Assembly: GCF_049306965.1 (NCBI RefSeq)
Contig: NC_133193.1
Location: 16,785,001 to 16,849,000 of the forward strand
Source: Danio rerio
Taxonomy: Eukaryota > Chordata > Actinopteri > Cypriniformes > Danionidae
DNA: 64,000 nt
Direction: 5' to 3'
The notes under the pieces were generated by a model, which had not been told where the DNA came from, did not search any database, and was given only the letters and a program-made list of their open reading frames with translations. The translations under genes and the position numbers were made by a program. Below are positions 37,657 to 50,600 of this stretch, in pieces. Position 1 is the stretch's first letter. Every line of letters starts with the position of its first letter.

Positions 37657-37736
<80 letters not shown>
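37574..37736. repeat. TA microsatellite with TG interruption and two ambiguous bases
   Basis: TA repeats interrupted at 37644-37656 by a TGTGTG run bounded by N at 37644 and N at 37656. The Ns mark uncertain assembly, so the true length of the tract is unknown. Confidence 0.95.
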
Positions 37737-37740
<4 letters not shown>

Positions 37741-39427
37741 TTCAGTAAGAAATATTTCAGTTAAGTAGTATTTCAATATCCTAGAACTATCCCAGAAAGA
37801 GTTTCGTTATTTTGGTAAAAACTTTTTTTCACGGTACAGTTGACATTTGCATGGAATTGTTCAAATGATGTAGACAGTATAACACTTTTAACATAATTCA
37901 AAAATACTACAGTATTTACTGTGAATCACCATAATATATTCTCCATGTGGTATCGGGTTAGAATTTGATTATTTTCCTAAAGGTTACATGGTAATATTCT
38001 AATTTTTATATCCATACTATTAGTCTGCAAAACCAGGTAGGCAATTTCTATGCTCTGACTTCATGCGCGCCCTATAGGAAGCCCACAGGAGTCAGCCATG
38101 AAAAACAGGATTTAATCAATTGATCGGTTTATTTCTAAAAACTGAAAGCATAAACTACACATAAAACACAATAAATATAGATATACTAATATATAAATAA
38201 CTATTTATAACTAATGCAAAAAAGAGAAACTTCTGCAAACTGTCCAACAGATGGTGCTGTTTAACAAATTATGGACTGCTGCTTTTTTCTAATTTTGTAA
38301 ATAAACATCAATATAAAATCCCCTTAAAATAAAACGTTTTAAACGCTTTCATTTCTTTGAAATGAAAATAATGGACAAATTACGTAAACTACCGCACTGC
38401 AGCTTTTATTTTGTATTTGTATTGTATATTATTACTAGTTATATAATACATCTGCTCAGCGCTTACTTTAATATATAGCACTAACTGTTGAACTAAGCGA
38501 CACACAAATGCAACAAACAAAGCCAGCAAGTTTTTCATCTTTTATTCTCCTTTAAAAAAAACGAGTAAACGTCAACAAAGTACAAACATGTAACTCTGAA
38601 ATGGTTATGAGTGGCACTATATATTTATTTTAAATATAATTCCCAGCTGCTTACAATTTTGTGCTTATGCCAGTATTGCATTAAATATTGATGCTACATG
38701 ATAGCATTTTCATAAATGAGAACGTTGCCATCCTTTAAGTACTGCAGCAGTGGAAAAATAAATCAGAATAAACGCTCATTAAAGTACAAATATTTTATCC
38801 AAACAAGCCTTAAATAACATGCAAACCTTTACAAACAAGATGTAAAATATTGTACAGAATTTTGCATGCAAATGCTTTAAGCATATGCATTAATTCTGCA
38901 TATACTGGCTTAAGAAAAGAAAATGTACAAGTCAAAAACATCTAAACTTTTAACATCATGTTTAAGAATGCACCTGGATCCAACAGGTCAATGCTAGTAT
39001 CAGTATTAGCAGTGTACAACTTTAACTTATCCATATAAAATATATCTTTGATTTTGACTGAAAGTGTCATTGTGCTCTTCTGCCACCATAACAACTGGCA
39101 CAAACACCAATATATGTAACAACCTGTCACAGATTTATCCAGGAAGATGATTTAAAAATGACCAGCAAACTTCAGTAGGACTGCTATTCATTTTAAGAAA
39201 AAAAAAAAAAACAGCATAAAATAAACAAGACCACTAACAATCTGATAAAAAACAGGACAGACATTCTTCAAACTCTCTTATTATTACAATGTTCTTAGAA
39301 GGCATATTGTAACGTAATAAATACTTTGAAATGGTGTTTCATGGAGCTGACGTGTATATTTGGCATTCATATGGAGGTGTTGGCACAGTCAGTTGGCATT
39401 AAAGCAGCGAGAGTGAGGGTCCCCTTC

Positions 39428-39496
39428 TCACACGTTGGAGTCGTCATCCTTCACGCTGGCATTGGGGAAGAAGAACTCGTCATCCTTCAGCATACT
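39428..39496 (-). CDS. ppfibp1: ppfibp1 last coding exon
   Basis: Encodes SMLKDDEFFFPNASVKDDD then SNV and TGA. The acceptor GTGTTCAG follows a TG-repeat (39513-39533 on the plus strand as CA). Confidence 0.9.
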   Translation of the reverse strand, partial: SMLKDDEFFFPNASVKDDDSNV

Positions 39497-42400
39497 CTGA
39501 ACACGAGACACGAGACACACACACACACACACAGATCAGCTTGACTGTACATTAAGCAGCAGCAGAGGTTAGAGCATGCACAGTTGTTTGTTACCGTTAA
39601 GTTGTTGATGCCCTCAGAGAAAGCGCCAATCTGTCTCACTGTCCCTTCAGAGTCTTCCATCTGGGCCATAAAAAAGTGCAAAGATGAGCAAAAAGTTGCA
39701 TAGGTATTATTAGTTTATTTATTTACATGTTATTAACTGAATCTGCAGGTTAATTACATATAATAACTAAATAGTATTAGAAAATAATAACCGAACTTGC
39801 ACAATAGGTCAAATGTTTGGACGTTTTTTTTTTTTATTTATTTTGTATCTCTTACACCAATCAAGATTATTTTTAATATTAGTATTGTGAAATTTCATTT
39901 ATATATTTTTTTGAATTTTATTTTCTGTGTATTTTAAACTAATGATAAAATTTATTCTTGCAATATAATAATGAATCCGATTTTTAAACAGCCATTTTGT
40001 ACATTTCAAATGAATCTAAAAATGTTTACTGTTGATAAAATGCGGAGTAAAAGTACTATACAAGTCTTTAAAGTCACTTTTCATGAGCTAAAGCTTCAAG
40101 TAATGTCTACGTAATATGTGGTAAATCATAAGAAAAACAATGAAAGTTGAAATTTATTACAGCATATCATAAAACACGCAACAATCTCTTTAGTTTTAAT
40201 TTATTTTTATATCTATGTAAATAGATAATGCTTGCACAGCACTAATGATGGAAGGCCATGCTGTTGGCCAAGAAAAGAAGTAAAAACATCTAACCTCCAT
40301 TTCAGTATACAGATATTTGTCAAACTAAGTTTAGATAATCTTGATAGTATTGTTAAATCAGTGATAGTAGGTAAAACTATTTCTATTGTAAAGCCACGAT
40401 CACACTGCACTTTTCGCTCCATAGACTTCCATTCATAGGCATAAGCAGGCATGAGATGATAACTGTTATCCACGGTATACCACAATTTAGAAAAGTCAAG
40501 GTTTTAAAACTGCCAAAAATTTTCAGTAATACCGTTACTAAAGTATGTGTAAGATTTTTTTTATTTACTTTTTTTTAGGACAACAGTATCACCAGCAGAA
40601 AACATGCAAAGATGGCATTTTAAATGAGAGAAAACTTGTGTTAAAGGAAGTATTGAAGACAGCAGAGGTCAGCAATTCATTTGAATTATTTAGCCTGACA
40701 TGTTCACTGCTGCAAAATATTAGAAATGTTTCTCAAAAAATATATATATATATTGTGTTAAATAGGAAAAATCTTTGTTGTTTTTTACTATAACTTATTT
40801 TAGAGCATTAATCATAATACGGTAATACAGTGATTATGTGATTGCGTTAGACCAATAGAAGATAATTTAAAATAAGAAATTTAAAATATGGAGCAATCGC
40901 ACACTTTTATTAACGTCTAATGATATTGTTTAATACCCCCCCTTTTCACAGCGCCATAAGAATTTTGCAAGTACAAGCTCTAGTGTGTCTGCAGCTTTAG
41001 TCACTTTGGACAAAAAATGTCTGCTAAATGACTAGATGTAAAAGTAATTTCCATGATTTTTCCAAAACCTTGTGGGTTTTTCTGCTTTTCCAAAACTTTT
41101 CTAAGCCTGAAAAATTCCACGTCAAAGTTCCATGACTTTTCCAGGTTTTCCATGACCATATGAGCCCTGTAATAAAAACTGTGCAGACATTTCTTAAACT
41201 CTCTTATAATTACAATATTTTATGTTAAAAGTTTTGGCAATTATTTATCTCTTAAATGAAACTGATACAAAATAAAAATAAATAAAATATTACAATGGGG
41301 CCACAGAGAGGCTCAGTGGTTAGCACTGTCGCCTCGCAGCAAGAAGGTTGCTGGTTTGAGTCCCGGCTGGGTCAATTGGCATTTCTGTGTGGAGTCTGCA
41401 TGTTCTCCCCATGTTGGCGTGGGTTTCCTCAGGGTGTTTTGGTTTTTCCCCATAAGTCCAAAGACATGCGCTATAGGTGAGCTGAATAAACTAAATTGCC
41501 GTAGTGTGCCGTAGTATTGCTAGTACTGAGTTGGAGCTGAAAGTGCATCCGCTGTAAAAAACATATGCTGGATAAGTAGGTGGTTCATTCCACTGTGGCA
41601 TCCCCAGATGAATAATGGGACTAAGCTGAAGGAAAACGAATGATGAAAATGTTACAACATTTTTACAGTAAATTTAGTAGACTGACCAATAGTTTATATT
41701 TTGTAATATTAAAACATTTCAAATATCATAGAAAATTAAACAATATTCGGTGAGTATTGCATGTGTGTTTTGCAGTATTAAATAATGTTAATTATTAAGT
41801 TAATGACTAACCAATTAACTAATATAAAACTGGAAAGTCCAAATGTTCCAGCTGACCACCAGAAAGCAAGGTTGATCAGTGTGAGCAGTCACAGCTATTC
41901 ACACTGGCACTCTGAATCCATCATGCACTAAAAAACCTCGATCTTTACCTGATCCAGTCGATCGAGGTCATCATCATAGATCTGGAGCTCCATGCCTCTG
42001 TAGCCCTTCTGGAAGCTGCGTCCTTTGGGCATCTCCACATCCATGGGACACACATACTCTTCATTGTCCTCCTGCTTCTTTTTTCTCCCAAACCCCACAA
42101 ATGCCAGCTTATGTGGCTAAAAATGGACAAAAATCGTGTGCAGTCAAAATCATTAGGCCTCTTGTGAATTTGTTTTCTTTTTTAAATATTTCTCAGATGT
42201 TTAACAGAGTAAGGAAAGTTTCACAGTATGTCTGATAACATTTTTTAGTCTAGAGTAAGTCTGACTTGCTTTGTTTTGGCTAGAATAAAAGGATTTTCCA
42301 TAATTGAATCAGTTTTTTTTTATTATGTACTTTCATCATGGCAAAGATAAAAGAAATCAGTTATTATGAATGAGTTATTAAAACTATTATGTTTAGAAAA

Positions 42401-44555
42401 GTGTTGAAAAAATCTCTCCGTTGAAGAGAAATTGGGGGAAAATATACAGGGGGGCTAATAATTCTGACTCAACTGTAATCGTTTAAACTCCAAACTGAAG
42501 GAATCATCAGATAAATGAGCAATGTTGCGATCATACCTTGACTTTAGCCGTGGCAGTGAGTAAAGCGTAATCTGGATTCTCCAGACACTCCTGTTTGAGC
42601 TGCTGGGCCTCGGAACCCACCAGCAGGTTAAAGTGAGTGGCCAGATGCCTCCGCAGCAGAGTCTTATTGGGGGGAATATTCAGCAGCAGAGCCATCGTCT
42701 CCACATTAAAGCGAGGCTCCAGCACCTATAAACAACATGGTGTCTCATTTTAGTCGTGTGATATTTTGTCATGGAAATCATTAAGATAAGTGATGTTATT
42801 GTCATTTTAAAACCACATTATTCCACTGATTATATGATTATACAACATATACAACATAGTGCAAATAGGCATAAACACATTCAAGGGACAAAACTGTTTC
42901 CTTCTTAATGATGACATGAAATTAAAGTTTTTTTAGACTTTAGTATTATAGTTCATTTAAGGAAATCTATAAACTAGTGCGCACCAAAACAGAGACAAAA
43001 TTCACATTTAGAAGATATAAATCTAATATAAACATACAAAGCTGGCAGTTCGTCACTCCCGCCTAAATGTATTAGCACTTTTTCTCACATCACCTCATCC
43101 GCTTGTGAAGTCGTGATGTATCGGTAACGTATGGAATACTGTTTCCGGGTCAAGTCGCTACTCGTTTGAATTGATAAAATATTCCTTTATGAACACTTTT
43201 TAGTCCTATCACACATAAAAATGTATTTTATATAAAATTATAGTGTACACGTCTGTCTCTGGACTTGCTGCATCACAAATACCAAAATTGTAACAATTTA
43301 TAAAAAATTAATCACAATCTGGCCATTGGAAATTCAGTATGGATATACATATTGCGATCGTGATATTCGAAAGTATTACACTGCTTTGTAAACGTTTATT
43401 ATTACCATTTGACGAGTCTCCTCATTCAGTTTCAAAGAGGGCTTGGACCCAGGAGCCCCTTCGCGTGACGTCACACTTAACAAGCGGATACTTCAGTTTC
43501 TCATCACATCATGACCAAACAAATGCTCTCTAGTACACAACATGCCTCGCCCCCTTCAAAATGTGCTTGATCTCAACCACTCTCACTTGCAGATTGGTGA
43601 TAAAACAAGATGCCATTGGCTTTTTTTATAAAAAGAGGAGGAGCTACACTTCATCCCAGCATCTCTTCATGTTTCAGTTGAGATTACCGGTCCTAAAACA
43701 TCGAATAAAAATGCACATTTCAAAGCACTTCACAGGACCTTTAATGTTGTTTATATGGTGCAGTTTGTAGGGCTACACGATCTGATATTGCGATGGTTTT
43801 TTTTTTAGCGTTATATATTGCAATACGAATATAATTTCAGCAGATGACTTGAATAGTGATCCTAAATTTAAAAAAAAAAAAAGTAAATTCAGTTGTTAAA
43901 TCCAGATTTTTCCAAGTCCTTTTTCTCTTTTAATGACCTTGAAAAGGTGATCCATGCTTGTATTTTGGGAAGACTTGACTATTGCAACTCTCTATATGTG
44001 GGTATTAGTCAAAATGCCCTGAATAGATTGCAATTAGTACAAAATGCGGCTGCGAGACTTCTGACAGGGACTTGCAAGTATGAGCAGATATCCCCTGTTC
44101 TTTCCTCTTTGGGCTTGGCTGCCGGTTAGGTAATGGATTGATTTTAAACTAATAATTTTTGTTCTTAAATCCTAAAATGATCTGCCACCTCCTTACTTAT
44201 AAGACATCCTACATGTATATAATCCTAGTAGGCCACTAAGGTCTTCTGATCAGTTTATTCTTTCAGTACCAGGTCCCAGTGTAAGCAAAGTGGGGATTGG
44301 GTTTTCGCTGTTATCGCCCCAAAACTCTGGAATGGGTTTCCACATCATATCAGACATGCTCCAACTCTATCTGTTTTTAAAAAGCTTCTGAAACTTCATG
44401 TTTGTTCTTTAGCACTTGAGTCTTTTTAATGTTGAGGGGTTTGCCTTATGATTTAATAGTTATGTATGTGGCTTTATTTGAATAGCTCCATTTGTAATGA
44501 AAACACTAATTTAGACTGATTGGGAAAATGTTGTAGGTGTGAATCAAACAAACTG

Positions 44556-44654
<99 letters not shown>

Positions 44655-47600
44655 TAAAATAAAATAGAGCAAAGATAAAAATGATAATAAGCAATGCTTT
44701 ATGGATTTCCAGAGAGTCAAACAGTAGTCAGATATTCAGGTACAAAAAATTAATAATCAAATGTAGAGTAAAATAACACTGCAGTCTTCATTACTGATCA
44801 ACTATAAATCACAAATCAACAATACAGATACTGCAAAGCTACTATTGTGAATGCGCACATTGTGATATCGATGGTGAAATTATACATTTTGCAGCCCTAG
44901 TTTGTTGCTAAAAAAGTTAATATCAGTATATGAACTTTGACGCTGGTATTGGAAGATGTAAATGTCCTTGTAAAATAGCTTTAATGTTAAAAAAATTCAT
45001 CAGCCTAAGACACTCAAAAAATATGTAAACATGTTGCCAATATGTATCAAGGTTAATGTCCATGTTTTTTACAAAAAGTCTATTGATACACATATATTTG
45101 CAATAAATATAGGATAAATATATTGATTATTGCAGCAAGCTTATATGATGTGCCTTTGATATCAACAGACTTGCAGTTTGTTTCCAAATGCATTTATGTC
45201 AGCATCGACATATAGAGCCATGTAGAGACCAATTTTAAGCACCGGCCAATGGATCCCCCTCCCCCCTCCAACTTCGCTTCCTGTCCAGCTACTATTCTAT
45301 CAAAATAAAGCCAAAAAAGAAATTAATCTTAAAAAAAAAAAATGTGTGTTCAGTTACATTATGTGATTATAAGTTGTGAGCCAAGACTAGTATGAATGCT
45401 TACATCAAAAGTGTCCCTCTTATTTTTTAACGACAAAATTTCACATGTACATTTCAATAAATGATCCCTTGTGTCACGGGCTACCAGTGAGTGGGACACA
45501 GATTATGATCAAAAATCATAGCTGCCGTTCAGTGTTTTGGCACGCAGTAGACTATGAATACTTTGTTTTGGTGCACTTTCTCACAGCGAGCCTCATGATG
45601 ATCATGTGTTGGGTCAGATGGTGGAGGGTAGGTGGTCTTTTATGGCTGTTTGAATGGTCTTTTAGTCATGGTTTTACAATCTTATATTTGTATATCATGT
45701 CTGAGCTATTTGCATTTTGTTCTGTTAGTTGGACATCTTTTTAAATGCGGAGTGAGGTTGTCACTTCTTGTGGTCGTATGTTATTGTGAATGACAAATAA
45801 AACAGTTTTCTGTTATGTTCAAAACAGTTGTAAATCTGATTTAATGCGTTTAGGCAACCTTTGGAAGTGGTCAAAAGTAAACAAGCGCAAACCATTTGTT
45901 GTGGTCCATTTTTAATTGGACTGACAAAAAAAAATCTTAGTGAGAGCTGCTAAATCTTCTCTGTAGATGTACTTATTCGGCATAGTTAATCCTATTGCAG
46001 AAATTATGGTCCCACTTTATATTAAATGTCCTTAACTACTACGTCTTTACATAAAAAAAATAAATACAATGTACTTACAGTGTTTATAATGTATTTGAGA
46101 ACACTTGTGGTGCTTTTGAGTTGGGATAGAGGTTGGGTTATGGAAAGGTTTGGTGGCATGGGTAGGTTTAAGGGTGGGTTAAGGTGTATGGGATGGTCAA
46201 CAGTGTATTTACAAATGTAATAACAAAAGTTACAGATGTAATTACATACATGTATTTAATCAAACATAAGTACACAGTAAATACATGTACTTACACAATA
46301 TGTACATTGTAACAAACTATTAATTCCTGTGTAAGTACATATTAGTTTAGGCCACTTAATATAAGGTGGGACCGAAGTTATTAATCTGAAATTTATTTTA
46401 ACAGTCTGGGATGAGTGCTTTTATAAAGGCTCTAACTTCAAGGGAAAATTAGTCTGGAGTTAGATAAGGGTATTGTTTTCCAGGAAAGTTCACTATGGAT
46501 GTTAAATTCTTAGCTTTATCCACAACAGCTACTGTACATCGCCTAGTTCTGTCACTAAAGTAGTTTATATTTACATACAGTAAATGAATAACTATTTGAG
46601 GTATATTTTTGTTTTAAAAACAGTGAAAATCCTGAAATTACAAAAACATCAGCAAGGTAACTTCTATCTAGATAGTACGATAAAAGTTATTATGTTTGTC
46701 AATAAATGAAATTATATTTCATTTTCTATTTAAATAATCTGATTTAATTTGATTCAAAATTAAGTTATATCAATTTTATATTTATTTAGCCAGAAAACAG
46801 CACATATTTAGCACATCACACTTGTGGTGATGAGGCGAGACCCCCTCCTCAAAGTGCTTTGAATGTATGGCCATACACAGTAAATGCTGAGCTTGAGCAG
46901 ATTCAGAATATTCACTGAGTAGCTCAGCAAACACATTTTAAACTTCCTTTTAGGCCTAAGGTAAAAAAGGAAAAAGAACTTTGCTTTAAGCATATCAGCA
47001 AAGACAAGTTCATGTTCAACTTTGACCACCACTACAAATCTTTCATATTCCAGCCCATAAACTTAACCACTGCAAAGTTTGTTTTTTTACCATCAGTCCT
47101 CCGTGTACTCCGCTGCCCCTCAGGTTGGGGGCATATTCAGCCAGATCAACAGACCGCAGCCACTCCATCACACGGTGGTTTGTCCATTGAGAGATCTCAG
47201 CAGGACTGATGTTGTTCTGAAATGATGGTGAGCATGAGAGTTGCTAGTATATGTAACAAAATAGCAGAAAAGCAGAGATCAGAGCTGGCCTCTTCTTACC
47301 TCATCTGAGGGTCTTCGCCGCAGGCAGTTGGGGTCGTAGTTGTTGAGCCGGAGCACCTGGATGGCTCTTTTAATACTAAGGTGATGAAGAACGCTGCCCA
47401 CTTTCAGAGATAACAGGTCATCCTGATCAATACAAGTGGGAGAAGGTGCTACTCAATCAACTGAACATTGAACCATTCATTACACAACACCACCTGACAA
47501 AAGTCTTGTTGTCGATCCCAGTTGTAAGAGCAACACATAATAACTTGACTTCTAGTTGATTATATGGAAAAGTGGCAGAAGGTACATGTTTCAGATGAAT

Positions 47601-50600
47601 CATGGACACAATATTCTCACAGAAAACAGTCACGTTTTGTGAAAGAAAAATCATAGTTTGGGGTTACATTAGTATGGGGGCGTGTGAGAGATCTGCAGAG
47701 TGGATGGCAACATCAACAGCCTGAGGTATCAAGACATTTGTGCTGCCTTTACATTACAACGAACAGGAGAGAGCAAATTCTTCAGCAGGATAGCGCTCCT
47801 TCTCTTACTTCAGCCTACACATTAAAGTTCCTGAAAGTAAAGAAGGTCAAGGTGCTTCAGGATTTGCCAGCCCAGTCACCAGACATGAACATTACTGAGC
47901 ATGCCTGGGGTAAGATGAAGGAGGAGTCATTGAAGATGTATCCAAACAATCTTGATGAACTCTGCAAGAACACTTTCTTTGTCATTCCAGATGACTTTAA
48001 TAATACGTTATTTGGGTCATTGCAGAGATGTATAGATGCTGTCCTCCAAACTCATGGGAGTCATACACAATATTCATTCTTTTTCCACTGCACCATGACT
48101 GTATGTTCTATACTGTACATTATTTCTGTTAAGTGACAAGACTATTGTCTAAGTCTGATCTTACTGTCCTAATTAAATAATTAAAAATCAAGGCATGATC
48201 ATTTTGGTTTGGTTAAATAAGCGTAATCTAGAGGCCCTTGATTACAAATGATCAACTAGAAGTCAAGTTATTATTTGTTGTTCATAAAACTTAGATAGGT
48301 GACAAGATTTTTGTCAGGTAGTGTATACTGTAGATTAAGGTCTGCAATTCATTTTTTTTTTCCCAAATGACCTAATCAGAGCTGGTACATTAATACAATC
48401 AGGTTTAAAAAAAAAATACACTGCTCAAATTCATCTGAACATTCAATTGCAGTGCAATGTACAATAGATAACAGGAATATTTCGCAGCTTTTCATTCCAG
48501 TCAGCCAAGAGGTGACAAAAAGGTGCAAATTATTTCAGGAAAAATATTTTTTAATAGTTTTAATTTTAATTGTTAGAAGCACAGGTGCTCCTAAAATTCT
48601 TAACACGGAGCACCGCAGGACACAAAATAAAGTAACAAAATTATACATCTTTTTTAAATAAACACTTTATAATATATATTTTTAAAACTTTATATTTATG
48701 AAGGAATCCTCAATAAATTCCAAAACATTTTGATTTCCACAAAAAAACTGATGCTTACCTATAAAATACGAGTCTAATGCTGAATATACATCACAAAATT
48801 AAATTTCCTTTTAAAATATATTAAAGGGGTGGTCCAGAATGTAATTTTAAGGATTGGTTGTGTTTAAAGATGCAAAGCAATGTGTGCTCATTCTTCACTT
48901 GAAGAAAATCGCGTTATTTTTTTATAAATTTTACTTTGATTATATACAGCTACTTAGCTAACATGAAAACGACTGTCATATTTCCTAGTGCTCTGAAAGG
49001 CCCACCCTCAAGTGACTCTGATTGGTCATCTATCATAATGTGCTGTGATTCGCGGATCGGCTCCACGTCACGTCCGTACAAGCATGGGCTTTTGTGCCGT
49101 GTAAACAGTCAGTCAACCTCATGCCCGCTCTCTAAAACAAAATCTGACAAGTGTCTGTAAAGAGTGAAAATGGGGTGCAGCTCCTTTAAAAGAGATTGCC
49201 GTTGTGTGTGTGTGTGTGTGTATGTGTGTGTGAACTGTCTTTAGACGCGTGTAACATGAGAAGCGAATGTGCGCGGTACCAATGTTTATTTTTCTTTTTC
49301 TCTGATGCGCGGATTATTTTCTGTAATATACATTGATGCTGTTGACAGAAGAATAAAGCACTACATGTGGGATGTGACCTGTGTGAGCCTTGATTAATTT
49401 TTCTGCTGCTACACAAGTTAGGTGAGCTCTCCTGTATTTTTTTAACTCGACGTATTACACGACGTCTTTCACATATATTTTGAAAATGCATGTGTAAGTA
49501 ATATGAATCGTTCACATATGTTTTGCAAGTTCATTATCTGAGATGTAAAACGCAGGAAATTACAGTGGCTCTGGCCACGCCCCTTAGCTGCGCAGTGTGT
49601 GTGTGCGGTAAAAGTATGTTTGTGATCTCACTGGCCCAGAAGAATTTTTTTGTAGTCCCCAAAATTCGTTCATTGTAGGCTTTGCTATGCTAACTCTGTA
49701 AAAACCGAGGTCTCCCTTTGCATTAAACTTTGAGCATTTTACATCCAGAGATGTTGTTTATGTTCACACAGCTACATTACACATCAACTAAAGTTTAAAA
49801 TATGATATTGTACTGGCCAAACCCCTTTAAAACATTACACGAACTACATTTAATTAACATTAAAAGTGTCAAAGATATTTCTCAATATTGCTGTCTTTAC
49901 TGTATTTCTGATCAAATATTGATGAACATACAAGTCTCATACAAAAACATGATTTGTTTCCAATTGTAATGTATATTAATAGCTAGTTTAACTCCTCATA
50001 CAGTGATTAAAAACCTTGTGAAATGTAAAATGACTGAAAAAAAGACTAACCACAGTCATATAGTGAAGCATCCGTCCATCCACTCGGCCCTCGTCAAACT
50101 GAGTCTTGTACTGCGGGAGGCCGATGTCATCAAGCCACCCTAGAACAGAAATAATGGGGTTTCAACACAAATACAGTTCAGGACGTTATGAATAAATCAA
50201 GTAAAAGACTCAATATGACATTTTTGCGTTTGATTACTCTATTATACAATACTTTTATAAGTAACCGTTGCCTACTTGTAACCCAGTGGTAGTCTAGTTT
50301 GCCCTTGTTGTCGTCTTCCTCTGAGCCCAGAGCCTGCAGGGCCAGCTGGAGTTTCTTTCTGTGTAGCGGGTGTTTTATTCCCAGCTCCTGCACACAGAGA
50401 GAAGAACAGTCCCTGACCATGAGATTCAGAAGATTCTGATTATTACTAGTTTTAAATATGAATCAGGCTGTGTTTACAAGAGTGTGTTTTTGTTTAAAAG
50501 AATGTATTGCACCCACACTATGTGGGCTGAGTTTTTGCATCTCAAAAATGGAAAACAAAACATAATTTTATTTTAAAAAATTGTGATGTGACAGCAGAAA

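Larger units (their letters stand above)
36630..39427. other. intergenic region between ppfibp1 and endouc
   Basis: Should contain the ppfibp1 3' untranslated region on its right and the endouc promoter on its left. Several minus-strand AATAAA motifs occur (for example near 38127, 38407 and 38539), so the ppfibp1 transcript end cannot be fixed. A long TA tract lies at 37574-37736. No other exon is seen. Confidence 0.5.
43768..44899. mobile_element. hAT-like non-autonomous element containing other repeats
   Basis: Left end TAGGGCTACACGAT and right end ATTTTGCAGCCCTA are inverted, flanked by a perfect 5-bp direct repeat GTTTG (43763-43767, 44900-44904). The interior holds a LINE fragment and a long AT tract, so the visible length is inflated by insertions. 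Superfamily is inferred from end sequence only. Confidence 0.6.
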
